DNA of 61,165 nt. Origin: Bacteroidales bacterium. GTDB lineage: Bacteria > Bacteroidota > Bacteroidia > Bacteroidales > Bacteroidaceae. The notes under the pieces are model-generated. The model was given only the letters and a program-made list of their open reading frames with translations. It was not told the origin of the DNA and made no database searches. The stretch is from NCBI GenBank assembly GCA_004552155.1, contig SFPF01000025.1, positions 1 to 61,165 on the forward strand, written 5' to 3'. Below are positions 35,382-43,821 of this stretch, piece after piece (the stretch's first letter is position 1; every line of letters starts with the position of its first letter). Made by a program: the position numbers and the translations under genes.

Positions 35382-35706
35382 ATGAAAAAATCCATTCTGA
35401 TCACGCTCCTCTCTGCACTGTGCGCCTTCGGGCAGGCACAGACGCTGACGCTGGAAGAATGCTATGAACTGGCGCGTGCCAATTTTCCGCAAGTGCGCCG
35501 CCTGCAACTCATAGAACGCACCCGCGACTGCAACCTCGCCAACGCCGCAAAAGGCACGCGCCAACAAGTTCGAGCCCGGCGCTGCCACGGCAACCGACCT
35601 CATGCGCGACATGAACGACGAACAGGCTGCAAGGCTCGAAAAGGCATACCACGAACTGCAACTCCTGCAAACCATATATAATCTGAAATATACCCGAAAT
35701 CAATAA
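35382..35706 (+). pseudogene. TolC-family outer-membrane efflux protein, internally deleted
   Basis: The start MKKSILITLLSALCAFGQAQ followed by TLTLEECYELARANFPQVRRL is a normal TolC beginning. After LANAAKG the frame breaks, and from about 35559 another frame reads ANKFEPGAATATDLMRDMND followed by EQAARLEKAYHELQLLQTIYNLKYTRNQ and a stop, which is a normal TolC C-terminus. About 340 residues of the middle are gone. The adaptor and most of the ABC-2 permease that would follow are also gone; a phage fragment begins right after the stop codon. This is either a genuine multi-step deletion or a bad join. Confidence 0.8.
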
Positions 35707-37093
35707 TACAATTCCAAATTGGCGGCGGCGGTGCTGTTGGCTTTGGCGGCCTCGTTGGTTGCAGATGTGCCTTCCGTGAACGCCCGCGTGGCGAGTTCCT
35801 GCTGCGTGGCAACATTGTCGAGGTTCTGCGCGAGAATGTTCACAACGCTTGAAACGCCCGCCCCCGTAAGGCCCAATTCCTTTAAGGCAGGCGACACTTC
35901 CGTAAGCCCGCCGAGACGGCCAACGCCTTTGGCAAACTCGATGAGCGCGGCGTTCATATCGGTCTTTACCAGTGCGGCGAACTCTTGCACGTTGAGCCCC
36001 GCCATCTTCGCCATTTTCTCTGTGTCCGAGCCCATCTTCTGCATTACCTTTGAGAGTGCGGTTGCCGCTACTTCTACATTAAGCCCCTGCGTCTCAAACA
36101 TTGCGCCGAGCCCCATAACCTGTACCTGCGTGAGGCCCGCCGTCTTTGCCATTGCCGAAAGGCGCGTAGTGAAGTCGAGAATATTGCCCTCCGATGCGCT
36201 ACTGTTTTGCGCCAGTTCGTTAATGGCCGATGCGGTCGAAAGCATTGCCTGCTTCAATCCCATACGCTTATCGTCGCCGAATATGTTAGCGAGTTTGCCT
36301 ATATTCTTCACCGCCCCTTCGCCGAGATCCTCGCCGAGCGCGATGTTGATTTGGTCGGCGGCCTGCACGAAGTCGAGCACGTCTTTCTTTCCCGTTATGC
36401 CGAGGCGGCCTGCGTCGGCGGCGAGGTCGTTGAGGGCGGCGCGGCTGGTGCGCGTGTCCATTTTCTTGAACTCTTCGTTGAGGTCTGCCGCCGCCTCTGC
36501 ACCCATGCCGGTGTACTTGATAACGCCCGAAACGTGCTCTTGCAATTCGGCGTACTTATTGACATACTCCGAGGCTTTGCCCATAACTCGGTCGTAAATG
36601 TTAAGGCCTGCATTTATTATCGATGCAACGCCGCCCCATTTTTGCCCAAGTTCAGAAATTAATTTTTTAGGCTTTTGAGCGCAATCTACCATTGCCTGCT
36701 CCACTACCTTTGTCTCGCCTTTTACGCGCTCAATCTCTTCCTTTGTTTTTCTTATCCCATCAGTCAGTTCGTTCCACGCTTTCGAGCCTCTTGCAATTTG
36801 TCCTCCGTCGAGGGCTTTCTGCATAGTTTTAAGGGCGGAGTTAAGGTCTTTAAGGCTCTTGCCGCTCAAATTGTCGAGCGTGGCTTTCACGTTGGTTGAA
36901 GTCGTGCCGTACCTCTTCAGCTGCCTCTCTGCCGACGCCATTTCCCTGTTCCACTTCTGCCAGTTCTTCCACTCCTGCTATTATCTTTTGCGGCCGCGCA
37001 GTCCTTTATCGTCTGCTCCAGCCTCTTCACAGTCTGCTCCGAGTCTGCGCTGTTGATTTTTAGAAGTACTTCTTGAATGTAGGTGCTATTCAT
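35707..37093 (-). CDS. Phage tail tape measure protein, truncated and frameshifted
   Basis: Sets tail length and aids DNA entry in siphophages. It starts MNSTYIQEVLLKINSADSEQ at 37093; a frameshift at about 36975 leads to EWKNWQKWNREMASAERQLK and the long helical body. The TP901-type core is recognisable: LQEHVSGVIKYTGMGAEAAADLNEEFKKMDTRTSRAALNDLAADAGRLGITGKKDV and LTQVQVMGLGAMFETQGLNVEVAATALSKVMQKM. It stops at KANSTAAANLELYY, where family members continue for hundreds of residues, exactly at the border with tolC. So it is cut by the junction. Confidence 0.82.
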
Positions 37094-37165
37094 AAAAAAA
37101 ACCTTTTATTTGCGTTTACTGCACAAATAAAAGGCTTTTATCTCGTATGGAAAAAGACAAATTTT

Positions 37166-37366
37166 TTACTTTCTCTTCTTTGGTTTTGGTCCTAATCCTG
37201 TTTTCCAATTAGCATACTCGCCTTCTTCTTTTGATACGTTCGCAATTTTAGCAAGTATAATTAGCAGTAAAAGAATTAAAGATATTCCCCACTCTCCTAC
37301 AAATAGAAATAATAAGGCGACAAATATAAGTACAGTCATCTTTCCGAAAGGTTTTAAGTTGTTCAT
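37166..37366 (-). CDS. Small membrane protein in the phage fragment
   Basis: A 66-residue protein, MNNLKPFGKMTVLIFVALLF..., with two hydrophobic stretches (VLIFVALLFLFVGEWG and ISLILLLLIILAKIA) and a basic tail GPKPKKRK. I do not recognise a family. It sits between the tape measure gene and the gp10-like gene, where tail-assembly chaperone or unknown genes often occur. Start chosen at 37366 because the open frame from 37399 adds only a polar leader. Confidence 0.5.
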   Translation of the reverse strand: MNNLKPFGKMTVLIFVALLFLFVGEWGISLILLLLIILAKIANVSKEEGEYANWKTGLGPKPKKRK

Positions 37367-37399
37367 CGCAAAGATACGCCCCTTTTGCCTTTCGTGCAA

Positions 37400-37773
37400 C
37401 TATTTCCCTAAATTATCCATTATCCCCACAAACTTGTCGCCCACAAATCTTGCATAAACGTCCTTGATTACCTGCGTCGAAATGTACCACGATTTGCTAA
37501 ACCACGGGCGCGGCTCGCGGGCCTTGCCAAGTTTATGCTCTTTGCGGTAATCTTTGCCCAGAAATTTGAGGTCGCCGCCGTTGCCCCGCTTAACTGGAAA
37601 GCCATTTGCCCGCCCATTTCGTCCATTGCAAAGCCCTTGACCGCCACGGAGCCGCGCAGCGCGCCAGTGTCGAGAATATCCATTGCGTCGATGCGGTCGC
37701 GCCAAATCGTTACCATTTTGTCGTACCACGCTTTGGAGTAGGTCTTTAAGTCGGCGGTCTTGTTTTGTTCCAT
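37400..37773 (-). CDS. Phage HK97 gp10-like tail protein, internally deleted
   Basis: The start MEQNKTADLKTYSKAWYDKM leads to DILDTGALRGSVAVKGFAMDEMGGQMAFQL; from about 37590 a different frame continues KRGNGGDLKFLGKDYRKEHKLGKAREPRPWFSKSWY to FVGIMDNLGK. The DTGALR segment and the PRPWF end are typical of HK97 gp10-like (tail completion) proteins. The missing joint, about 15 residues plus a shift, matches the defects seen elsewhere. Directly upstream the preceding phage gene ends (TAA at 37774-37776). Confidence 0.65.
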
Positions 37774-37803
37774 TTATTGGTTCGGCCACTCGCCCGTATT
37801 GAG

Positions 37804-38115
37804 TTCGCCGTGTGCCTGCTGCTCGGCCTGCTCGTGTCCACCGTGGCGGCCACTCAGTTGGCAGCGATACTCATTTCCCTGCTGCTCATCGTGCCTTCCA
37901 TTTATTTTTCAGGACTGGCCTTCCCGATAGAATCCATGCCCACGGTGCTGCAATACATCTCGGGCATCGTGCCAGCGCGGTGGTTCGTAGAGGCCGCGCG
38001 CATGATTTTCCTCAAAGGCAGCCGCCTCGCAGACCTCCTGCCCCACTTCGCCGCCCTCCTTGCCGCCGGCTGCCTGCTCGGGCTTTGGGCTGTGGGGAGT
38101 TACAGGAAAAGATAA
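37804..38115 (+). pseudogene. C-terminal fragment of an ABC-2 type permease
   Basis: The frame reads FAVCLLLGLLVSTVAATQLA followed by AILISLLLIVPSIYFSGLAFPIESMPTVLQYISGIVPARWFVEAARMIFLKG and ends GLWAVGSYRKR. This is the last part of the ABC-2/YhhJ-type permeases that follow TolC and HlyD genes in Bacteroidales. Only about 100 of roughly 370 residues remain. The 5' side touches the phage fragment at about 37803-37810. The apparent ATG at 37765 belongs to the phage side. Confidence 0.78.
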
Positions 38116-38180
38116 GGTTTTATATGACGCTTAACCGGCGCACACCAATCAGGAAAAACCGGCGTTTCAATTTTCCGCCT

Positions 38181-38213
38181 TACATTTGCAGTGTCATAGT
38201 ACACTATTACACT
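38181..38213 (+). promoter_or_regulatory. Promoter with operator palindrome before the ABC/GntR genes
   Basis: A -7 element TACATTTG (38181-38188) is followed at once by an inverted repeat: arm AGTGTCATAGT (38190-38200), spacer AC, arm ACTATTACACT (38203-38213), 10 of 11 positions pairing. It covers the expected transcript start and fits a dimeric repressor, most simply the GntR protein encoded by the third gene of this operon. Confidence 0.72.
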
Positions 38214-38280
38214 AAAACAAAGCCCGCGAAACTCCATACCGGTCACGCAGCGAAGCGGGACAAACCAAAAATTGAAAGCC

Positions 38281-39129
38281 ATGTTATCATTCAGCAATGT
38301 ATCATTCACCTACGGTCGCCGGGGCAAGGAAGTGCTCAGCGGCCTCAGCCTCGATTTCGAGGAAAACGGCATCTATGGAATTTTGGGCAAGAACGGCACC
38401 GGCAAGTCCACGATGCTCTATCTCGCCGCCGGACTGCTGCGCCCCAAAGGCGGCAACGTGACGGTGGAGGGCGTGCCCACGCAAAGCCGCCGCCCGGAAA
38501 CGCTGCGCGAGTTATTTCTCGTGCCCGAGGAGTTCGACCTTCCCGAAGTGTCGCTGCGCACCTACGTGCAACTTAATGCGCCCTTCTACCCCACTTTCAG
38601 CGAGGACATTCTCGCACGCTGCCTGAAAAGTTTCGAACTGGGCGACAACCTCAACATCGGCCGCCTTTCTATGGGACAGAAAAAGAAGGTGTATATCAGT
38701 TTCGCCCTCGCCGCCGGCACAAAGTACCTCCTCATGGACGAGCCGACCAACGGACTGGACATTCCCTCGAAGAAGGTGTTTCGCGAGGTGATTGCCCGCG
38801 AAATGACGGAAGAGCGTGTGATGATTATCTCTACCCACCAAGTGCGCGACGTGGAGCAACTCATCGACCACGTGGTCATCGTGAACGATGGCACGGTGCT
38901 ACTCAACGTCTCGACGGCCGAAATAGAAAGCCGGCTGCGCTTCGAGCAGCGTGCCGTAGGCTCCGACCTCTCCGACGCGCTGTTCGTGCAGCAGACCATG
39001 CGCGGCATCGAACTTATCTGCCCAAACAGCGGCAACGACGAAACGCCCATCGACCTCGAACTCCTGTTCAACGCCTTGCAGACCGTGCCGGCGGAAAAAC
39101 TGATGGGAGGAAATGGCAACAATAAATAA
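38281..39129 (+). CDS. ABC transporter ATP-binding protein
   Basis: A 282-residue ATPase of a drug or lipid exporter type. Walker A GILGKNGTGKSTMLYLAAGLL, Q-loop region LFLVPEEFDLPEVSL, signature LSMGQKKKVYISFALAAG, Walker B YLLMDEPTNGLDIPSKK and the H-loop IISTHQVRDVE are all present. It resembles YtrB-type ATPases that go with GntR/YtrA regulators. ATG at 38281 is preferred to the in-frame TTG at 38272. The permease follows after 24 bases. Confidence 0.93.
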   Translation: MLSFSNVSFTYGRRGKEVLSGLSLDFEENGIYGILGKNGTGKSTMLYLAAGLLRPKGGNVTVEGVPTQSRRPETLRELFLVPEEFDLPEVSLRTYVQLNAPFYPTFSEDILARCLKSFELGDNLNIGRLSMGQKKKVYISFALAAGTKYLLMDEPTNGLDIPSKKVFREVIAREMTEERVMIISTHQVRDVEQLIDHVVIVNDGTVLLNVSTAEIESRLRFEQRAVGSDLSDALFVQQTMRGIELICPNSGNDETPIDLELLFNALQTVPAEKLMGGNGNNK

Positions 39130-39153
39130 TCACCCTCAAAACATATCCGAATT

Positions 39154-39960
39154 ATGAAAAACTTTGATTGCAAAAGATATTGGCTCGTACTCAAGCAAAA
39201 CGTCATTCAGGGCCGCAAGCGCTTTCTTTCCTCCTACGCCGGCGTGTTTCTCGGCTTGTTCCTCACCTTTATGTGCATAAGCATCGGCACTCGCTCCAAT
39301 CCATGCTACAACTACACGCAAAACGGCGTGGCCCTAACCTTCTGCGTGTTCATGCTGGGCTGCCTGGTTTTCGGTAGCGCGGTCCTGGGCCACCTCGACT
39401 CCAAGACCGCCCGTATCACCGCCCTGATGCTGCCCGCCACCAACTTGGAGAAATTCCTCGTACGCCTCACGCTCTGCCTGCCCGTCTACTGGGTGCTCTA
39501 CGTCCCCGTGTTCCTCGCGGCCGACGCTGCGCAAATGCTCACAACCGAGGTGATTGGCGGCAATGGGCAGTGGATCGCGCCCGTACTGTGGCAGGAACTG
39601 GCCAACTTCGGCGACTTCCTCAACAGCAGCGCCATACAAATCGGCGATAGGGCCTATTACGTGCTGTGGTCCATCATCGCCTTCTGTACGCTCACCTATG
39701 CCGTCTACATTTTCGGCAGCGCTGTGTTCCGCAAGCGGGCGTTCATTCTCACGAGCGTGGTGCTCTTCGCCGCTAACATACTGAGCGGATACATGTTGCT
39801 AAGCATTGACACGCGCGAATTCCAATTAAAGATGGGCGAAGACTTTACAGGTATCCTCTTCATCGTTCTGATGTTTGCCGGCGCGGCAGGCCTCGTATTT
39901 GCCTCCTACAAACTCTTCTGCCGCATGCAAGTTGTTGTACCTAAACTTTTTGGAAAATGA
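39154..39960 (+). CDS. ABC transporter permease-like membrane protein
   Basis: A 268-residue membrane protein with about six hydrophobic segments, for example FLSSYAGVFLGLFLTFMCISIG, GVALTFCVFMLGCLVFGSAVLG and FTGILFIVLMFAGAAGLVFASY. TARITALMLPATNLEKFLVRLTLCLPVYWVLYVPVFL resembles permeases that accompany YtrB-type ATPases in Bacteroidetes. Substrate unknown. Its stop codon overlaps the GntR start by four bases (ATGA), so the three genes form one operon. Confidence 0.82.
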   Translation: MKNFDCKRYWLVLKQNVIQGRKRFLSSYAGVFLGLFLTFMCISIGTRSNPCYNYTQNGVALTFCVFMLGCLVFGSAVLGHLDSKTARITALMLPATNLEKFLVRLTLCLPVYWVLYVPVFLAADAAQMLTTEVIGGNGQWIAPVLWQELANFGDFLNSSAIQIGDRAYYVLWSIIAFCTLTYAVYIFGSAVFRKRAFILTSVVLFAANILSGYMLLSIDTREFQLKMGEDFTGILFIVLMFAGAAGLVFASYKLFCRMQVVVPKLFGK

Positions 39961-40319
39961 TATTTTCAGACAACATACCGATATTTGTACAGATAGCCGA
40001 GCGGCTTTCCGACGAAATCCTGGCCGGCAACTACGCAGAAGGCGAGCGCGTGCCAAGCGTAAGGGAATATTCCGTGCTGCTCGAGGTAAACGTGAACACT
40101 ACGGTGAAAGCCTACGACCTGCTCTCCTCGCGCGGCGTGCTGCTGATGAAGCGCGGCATGGGCTATTTTGTGAGCGAAGGGGCGGCGCAGCACATCCTCG
40201 AAGAACGCCGCGGCGAACTTTTGCAGAAAAAAATTCCGGAACTCGTGAAGCAAATGCAGCTTTTGCGCGTCAAAGTTGCAGACGTAGCGGAAGCAATGCG
40301 CCAATGCGGGGCGGAATAA
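39957..40319 (+). CDS. GntR family regulator (YtrA type)
   Basis: A 120-residue regulator: winged helix IFVQIAERLSDEILAGNYAEGERVPSVREYSVLLEVNVNTTVKAYDLLSSRGVLLMKRGMGYFV plus a short C-terminal dimerisation helix pair, the YtrA subfamily pattern with no ligand domain. These usually repress their own ABC transporter operon. Here the gene is last in the operon, coupled to the permease by an ATGA overlap, and the palindrome at 38190-38213 is the likely target. Confidence 0.92.
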   Translation: MIFSDNIPIFVQIAERLSDEILAGNYAEGERVPSVREYSVLLEVNVNTTVKAYDLLSSRGVLLMKRGMGYFVSEGAAQHILEERRGELLQKKIPELVKQMQLLRVKVADVAEAMRQCGAE

Positions 40320-40351
40320 TGAACAAGTCCAACCCATAATTTGGGCGGAAA

Positions 40352-40443
40352 GTAGGGGCGTTTTGCAAAACGCCCGAGAAACAATTGCCACATTGATTTT
40401 GCAATGCTACGCACACGGCGGGCGTTTTGCAAAACGCCCCTAC
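40352..40443. repeat. 92-bp element with 20-bp palindromes at both ends
   Basis: The perfect palindrome GGGCGTTTTGCAAAACGCCC occurs at 40356-40375 and 40420-40439. The whole element starts GTAGG and ends CCTAC, so it is itself inverted. The 40320-40542 gap holds nothing else recognisable. Confidence 0.85.
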
Positions 40444-40542
40444 TCGCCCACACAACGCAAGCGGTTTTTATGGCTTTGGGTCATAATCCAACAAACCATA
40501 TAGCCCAACGCAAATTCACCAATAACAATCTATAATATCCCT

Positions 40543-42921
40543 ATGAACTTATTTCTGAAAACACTCGCGGCACACTGTCTCTTGCTTCTCCCGGCAGCAG
40601 CAGCCTTTGCCCAAAAGACGGGCGGCGGCACCGTGGCCGACATAAAGGACCAACCCATAGCCTTTGCCAACATCGTGCTCCTCACAAAGGCCGACTCCAC
40701 CATCATCACCGGCGTAACCGCCAAAGAGGACGGCACATTCAGCATCAGTCTGCCCCAAAAGCCATGCCTCGTGCGCCTCACCTCCCTGGGCTACCGCACG
40801 CTCACGCTGCCCGCCGACACGCTGCTCCACCGCCCGCGCCTGCTGCTCGAAAGCACCGACTCGCTGCTGGGCGAAGCCGTGGTGTCGGCACGCCGCCCCA
40901 TCTCGCGCCTCGAAGCGGGCGCTATCGTCACAACGGTCGAGAACACCGTGCTCTCTAAGTCGGGAAACGCAAAAGATTTGCTTTCGCGAGTGCCCGGCCT
41001 CAACAAGACGAGCGACGACAACATCGAGGTACTCGGCAAAGGCACGCCGCTCTTCTACATCAACGGGCGCGAAATGCGCGACCCGAAGGAACTGGAACGC
41101 CTGCGCTCGGAGGACATCAAGAGCGTAGAGGTGATCCAAAACCCCGGAGCGCGCTACGACTCGAGCGTCGGCGCGGTGGTTCGCATCCGCACCGTGAAAC
41201 GAGCCGGCGACGGCTTCGGAGTAGATGCCATCGCCAATTTCTATCAGGCTTTCTACCCCAAAGAGTCGGGACAGCTCAATATGCGCTATCGCCATAAAGG
41301 ACTGGAACTCTTCGCTGAGGGAAATTTCACGCAGTGGAAAACAAAATCGACCTCCCAGACGGTGCAAACGATTTTCAGCGACCACACTTGGCAACAGGAC
41401 TTCACGCAGCGCATCTGCTTCGACTATAAGCGCGTGAATGCTACCGCCGGCTTCAACCTCGACCTCAAAGGCGAAAGCTCGCTCGGCATGCGCTACGCTT
41501 ACGACCGCCAGTTGCCCTTCAAGGCCTCGGGCAACCTGAACAGCCAGGTATTCGAGGACGGAGCGCCGAGCGACGTGCTGCGCTCTGAAATATTGATGAA
41601 CCACGAAGCAGAGCCCACGCATCAGCTCAATGCCTACTACTACGGCAAGTTTGGCAAGCAGGAACTCAACATCGACGCCGACTTCTACATGCAGCGCGCC
41701 AACCAGTCGCAAACGAGCGACGAGGAGAGCCAAACTGCCGACGACCGCAAGGTTGATACCGACAACCCCATCAAAAGCATAACGGGCGCAGCCAAAATCC
41801 ATTACGGCGTGCCGCTTGGCGGAGGCAAGTTCGGCGTAGGCGTGCAGGCGAGCCTCACAGACCGCACGGACGACTACATCGTGAAAAACGCCACGGAAGA
41901 AACAGCCTCGTGGGGCGTGCAAAGCTCCAGCACGGAACTGCGCCAGCAGGCCGTGGCAGGCTATGCCGAGTACGCCCGCAACATCAAGAAGTGGAACTTC
42001 TCGGCAGGACTGCGCTTCGAGCACGTGTCGTTCGACTATTTCGCCAACAACGTGAAGCAGCCCGGCCAATGCCGCACCTACGACAATTTCTTCCCGAAAC
42101 TTAGCCTCGCCGGCCCTGTGGGGAAAACACAGCTCATGCTTTCGTATAGTTCCACCACCCAGCGTCCGTCATACAACCACCTCTCGAACAACGTGACCTA
42201 TGCCAACCGCTACGTGATGCAAGGCGGCAATCCCTATCTGCGCCCCTCATTCACGCACAGCGTATCGGCGGTGTCGGTGTGGAAGTTCCTGCAAGCAAAC
42301 GTCACGTTCCAGCAGGTGAAAGATGCGGTCATCATGTGGGCGGAGCGTGTGCCGGGCAACAGTTCTGCGGTAAAGATTTCCAACATCAACAAGTCCTTTC
42401 CCACGCTGAGCGCCTCCGTGTCGGTATCGCCCGTCATCAAGAAAATATGGCACCCCACGTGGACGCTCTACCTCATGAAGCAGTGGTTTGAGATGTCGAT
42501 GGACGGACTGGGCACGGTGAAGTCGAAAAACCCCATATTCAACGGTTCATGGAGCAACAGTTTCGAGTTGCCGAAAAAGTACACCGTGATGCTCGACATG
42601 GGCTACTCCTCTGCCGGTAACTATCAGAACGCCCGCCTCACCCGCCGCGACCTCTTCCAACTGAGCCTCGGCCTGCGCAAGTCGTGGTTCAAAGATCAGC
42701 TCACGCTCACCGTGCGCGGCTACAACTTGCTCAACAAGAACCAATGGGATAACACGATTTATACCAATCTCACGCAAATCCGCCAGTCCTCCATCAGCGA
42801 AGGCCGCATGCTGGGCGTAACCCTGCAATGGCGATTTAACGCCTCCCACAGCCGCTATCGCGGACAGGGCGCAGGCAGCGGCGAGATACAGCGCCTTTCC
42901 TCGGGCAGCAACAAGCAATAA
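40543..42921 (+). CDS. TonB-dependent outer-membrane receptor family protein (OMP_b-brl_3 type)
   Basis: A 792-residue outer-membrane protein. A signal peptide (MNLFLKTLAAHCLLLLPAAAAFAQ) is followed by a carboxypeptidase-regulatory-like domain (VADIKDQPIAFANIVLLTKADSTIITGVTAKEDGTFSI), a plug domain (LSKSGNAKDLLSRVPGLNKTSDDNIEVLGKGTPLFYINGREM, ending VEVIQNPGARYDSSVGAVVRI) and a 'CirA-like' barrel to YNLLNKNQWDNTIYTNL and the final barrel strand GVTLQWRFNASHSRYRG. No SusD partner is next to it. The ligand is not predictable. Terminator at 42951. Confidence 0.88.
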   Translation: MNLFLKTLAAHCLLLLPAAAAFAQKTGGGTVADIKDQPIAFANIVLLTKADSTIITGVTAKEDGTFSISLPQKPCLVRLTSLGYRTLTLPADTLLHRPRLLLESTDSLLGEAVVSARRPISRLEAGAIVTTVENTVLSKSGNAKDLLSRVPGLNKTSDDNIEVLGKGTPLFYINGREMRDPKELERLRSEDIKSVEVIQNPGARYDSSVGAVVRIRTVKRAGDGFGVDAIANFYQAFYPKESGQLNMRYRHKGLELFAEGNFTQWKTKSTSQTVQTIFSDHTWQQDFTQRICFDYKRVNATAGFNLDLKGESSLGMRYAYDRQLPFKASGNLNSQVFEDGAPSDVLRSEILMNHEAEPTHQLNAYYYGKFGKQELNIDADFYMQRANQSQTSDEESQTADDRKVDTDNPIKSITGAAKIHYGVPLGGGKFGVGVQASLTDRTDDYIVKNATEETASWGVQSSSTELRQQAVAGYAEYARNIKKWNFSAGLRFEHVSFDYFANNVKQPGQCRTYDNFFPKLSLAGPVGKTQLMLSYSSTTQRPSYNHLSNNVTYANRYVMQGGNPYLRPSFTHSVSAVSVWKFLQANVTFQQVKDAVIMWAERVPGNSSAVKISNINKSFPTLSASVSVSPVIKKIWHPTWTLYLMKQWFEMSMDGLGTVKSKNPIFNGSWSNSFELPKKYTVMLDMGYSSAGNYQNARLTRRDLFQLSLGLRKSWFKDQLTLTVRGYNLLNKNQWDNTIYTNLTQIRQSSISEGRMLGVTLQWRFNASHSRYRGQGAGSGEIQRLSSGSNKQ

Positions 42922-42950
42922 ACCCTAACATAAACCTTTAATTAAACAGC

Positions 42951-42987
42951 AAGCTCCGCAGCGCACACCCGGCGCTACGGAGCTTTT
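42951..42987. terminator. Terminator between the receptor and the carboxylase operon
   Basis: A 14-bp stem with one mismatch (42951-42964 with 42972-42985) has A-rich and T-rich flanks. It can serve both the plus-strand receptor and the convergent minus-strand operon. Confidence 0.8.
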
Positions 42988-43027
42988 CATTATGAAAAAG
43001 AAATTTGATTGATAAGGTTCGCTCTAC

Positions 43028-43492
43028 TTAGGCAATGGTAAGCAGCGTGGTGCCTTCCATCACGCTGTCGCCTGCTGCCACGCATACGGCGGACACTGTG
43101 CCGGCAGATTCGGCGCAGATGTTGTTTTCCATCTTCATGGCTTCGAGCACGAGCACCACGTCGCCAGCCTTCACGGCCTGACCTGCTACTACGTTGATCT
43201 TCGTCACAACGCCGGGCAGAGGTGCTTTCACGGGCGTGCCGTTGCCCGGTGCGCTCTTGCCTGCTGCAGGTGCAGGGGCTGCGGCGGGCGTTTCGGCTGC
43301 CGGCTGTGCAGCGGGTGCGGGAGCGGCTGCGCCGGTAGCGCTTTCGGGCAGGTCTTCTTCAAGCAGCGAAGAGCCGTGCATCTGTACCTCAAAAGGCAGG
43401 CCGTTCACCTCAACCTGTGCCTTGTCGCCTTGGATGCCGCGAATGGTAACGTCGTACTCGGCACCGTTAATGGTATATTTGTATTGCTTCAT
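43028..43492 (-). CDS. Biotin carrier subunit of an acyl-CoA (de)carboxylase
   Basis: A 154-residue carrier protein. N-terminal MKQYKYTINGAEYDVTIRGI, an Ala/Pro-rich linker in the middle, and a C-terminal biotinyl domain with VVLVLEAMKMENNI, in which the Lys of AMKM is the biotin site. Last gene of the operon carboxyltransferase - small protein - biotin carrier, matching methylmalonyl-CoA decarboxylase or propionyl-CoA carboxylase of succinate/propionate fermenters. The membrane beta subunit is not next to it. Confidence 0.9.
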   Translation of the reverse strand: MKQYKYTINGAEYDVTIRGIQGDKAQVEVNGLPFEVQMHGSSLLEEDLPESATGAAAPAPAAQPAAETPAAAPAPAAGKSAPGNGTPVKAPLPGVVTKINVVAGQAVKAGDVVLVLEAMKMENNICAESAGTVSAVCVAAGDSVMEGTTLLTIA

Positions 43493-43536
43493 CTTTTTGA
43501 ATCGTTTTTTTAGAAATTATTGTTTACGGAGCAGCA

Positions 43537-43800
43537 TTAAAGCCTGTTCATCAGCTGCGAAGGGTGGTTCCAGCTGCTTTCGTGCTGTTGGAGGGTAATG
43601 ACGCCGGTTTCGTCGTCGTGCACCACTTCCACCTCGTGCTCAATCAGCGCGAGGGCAATGGCCGCAGCGTAGGCGGGCATGCGTTCCTCGCTCACTTCCG
43701 GGTGCTCGCCGTCGACGAGGAGGTCGGCAATCGTGCCTTCGCGGTCGTCGAGGCGAATGCTCACGGCGTGGCCGTTGATTTGATATTGAAAAGTTTTCAT
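43537..43800 (-). CDS. Small protein between carboxyltransferase and biotin carrier
   Basis: An 87-residue soluble protein, MKTFQYQINGHAVSIRLDDR..., with a beta-rich start like that of the biotin carrier (KYTINGAEY against QYQINGHAV) followed by acidic helices (YAAAIALALIEHEVEVVHDDETGVITL). A small gene occupies this position in Bacteroidales carboxylase operons; its role is not known to me. The shared start suggests that it interacts with the complex or arose by partial duplication. Confidence 0.65.
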   Translation of the reverse strand: MKTFQYQINGHAVSIRLDDREGTIADLLVDGEHPEVSEERMPAYAAAIALALIEHEVEVVHDDETGVITLQQHESSWNHPSQLMNRL

Positions 43801-43821
43801 TGCTTGCTTTTTGCCTTTTGT

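Larger units (their letters stand above)
35707..37803 (-). mobile_element. 2.1 kb prophage tail-module fragment
   Basis: Three minus-strand genes, a truncated tape measure protein, a small membrane protein and an HK97 gp10-like protein, plus the last nine codons (LNTGEWPNQ) of a fourth, lie between the tolC remnant and the ABC-2 permease C-terminus. No integrase, attachment repeat or target duplication was found at the borders. Both ends cut through genes, so it is a fragment rather than an intact element. Confidence 0.65.

Noticed and set aside
35707..37803. Functional prophage or integrated element
   Set aside because: Only three tail genes, two of them broken, with no integrase or attachment-site repeats.
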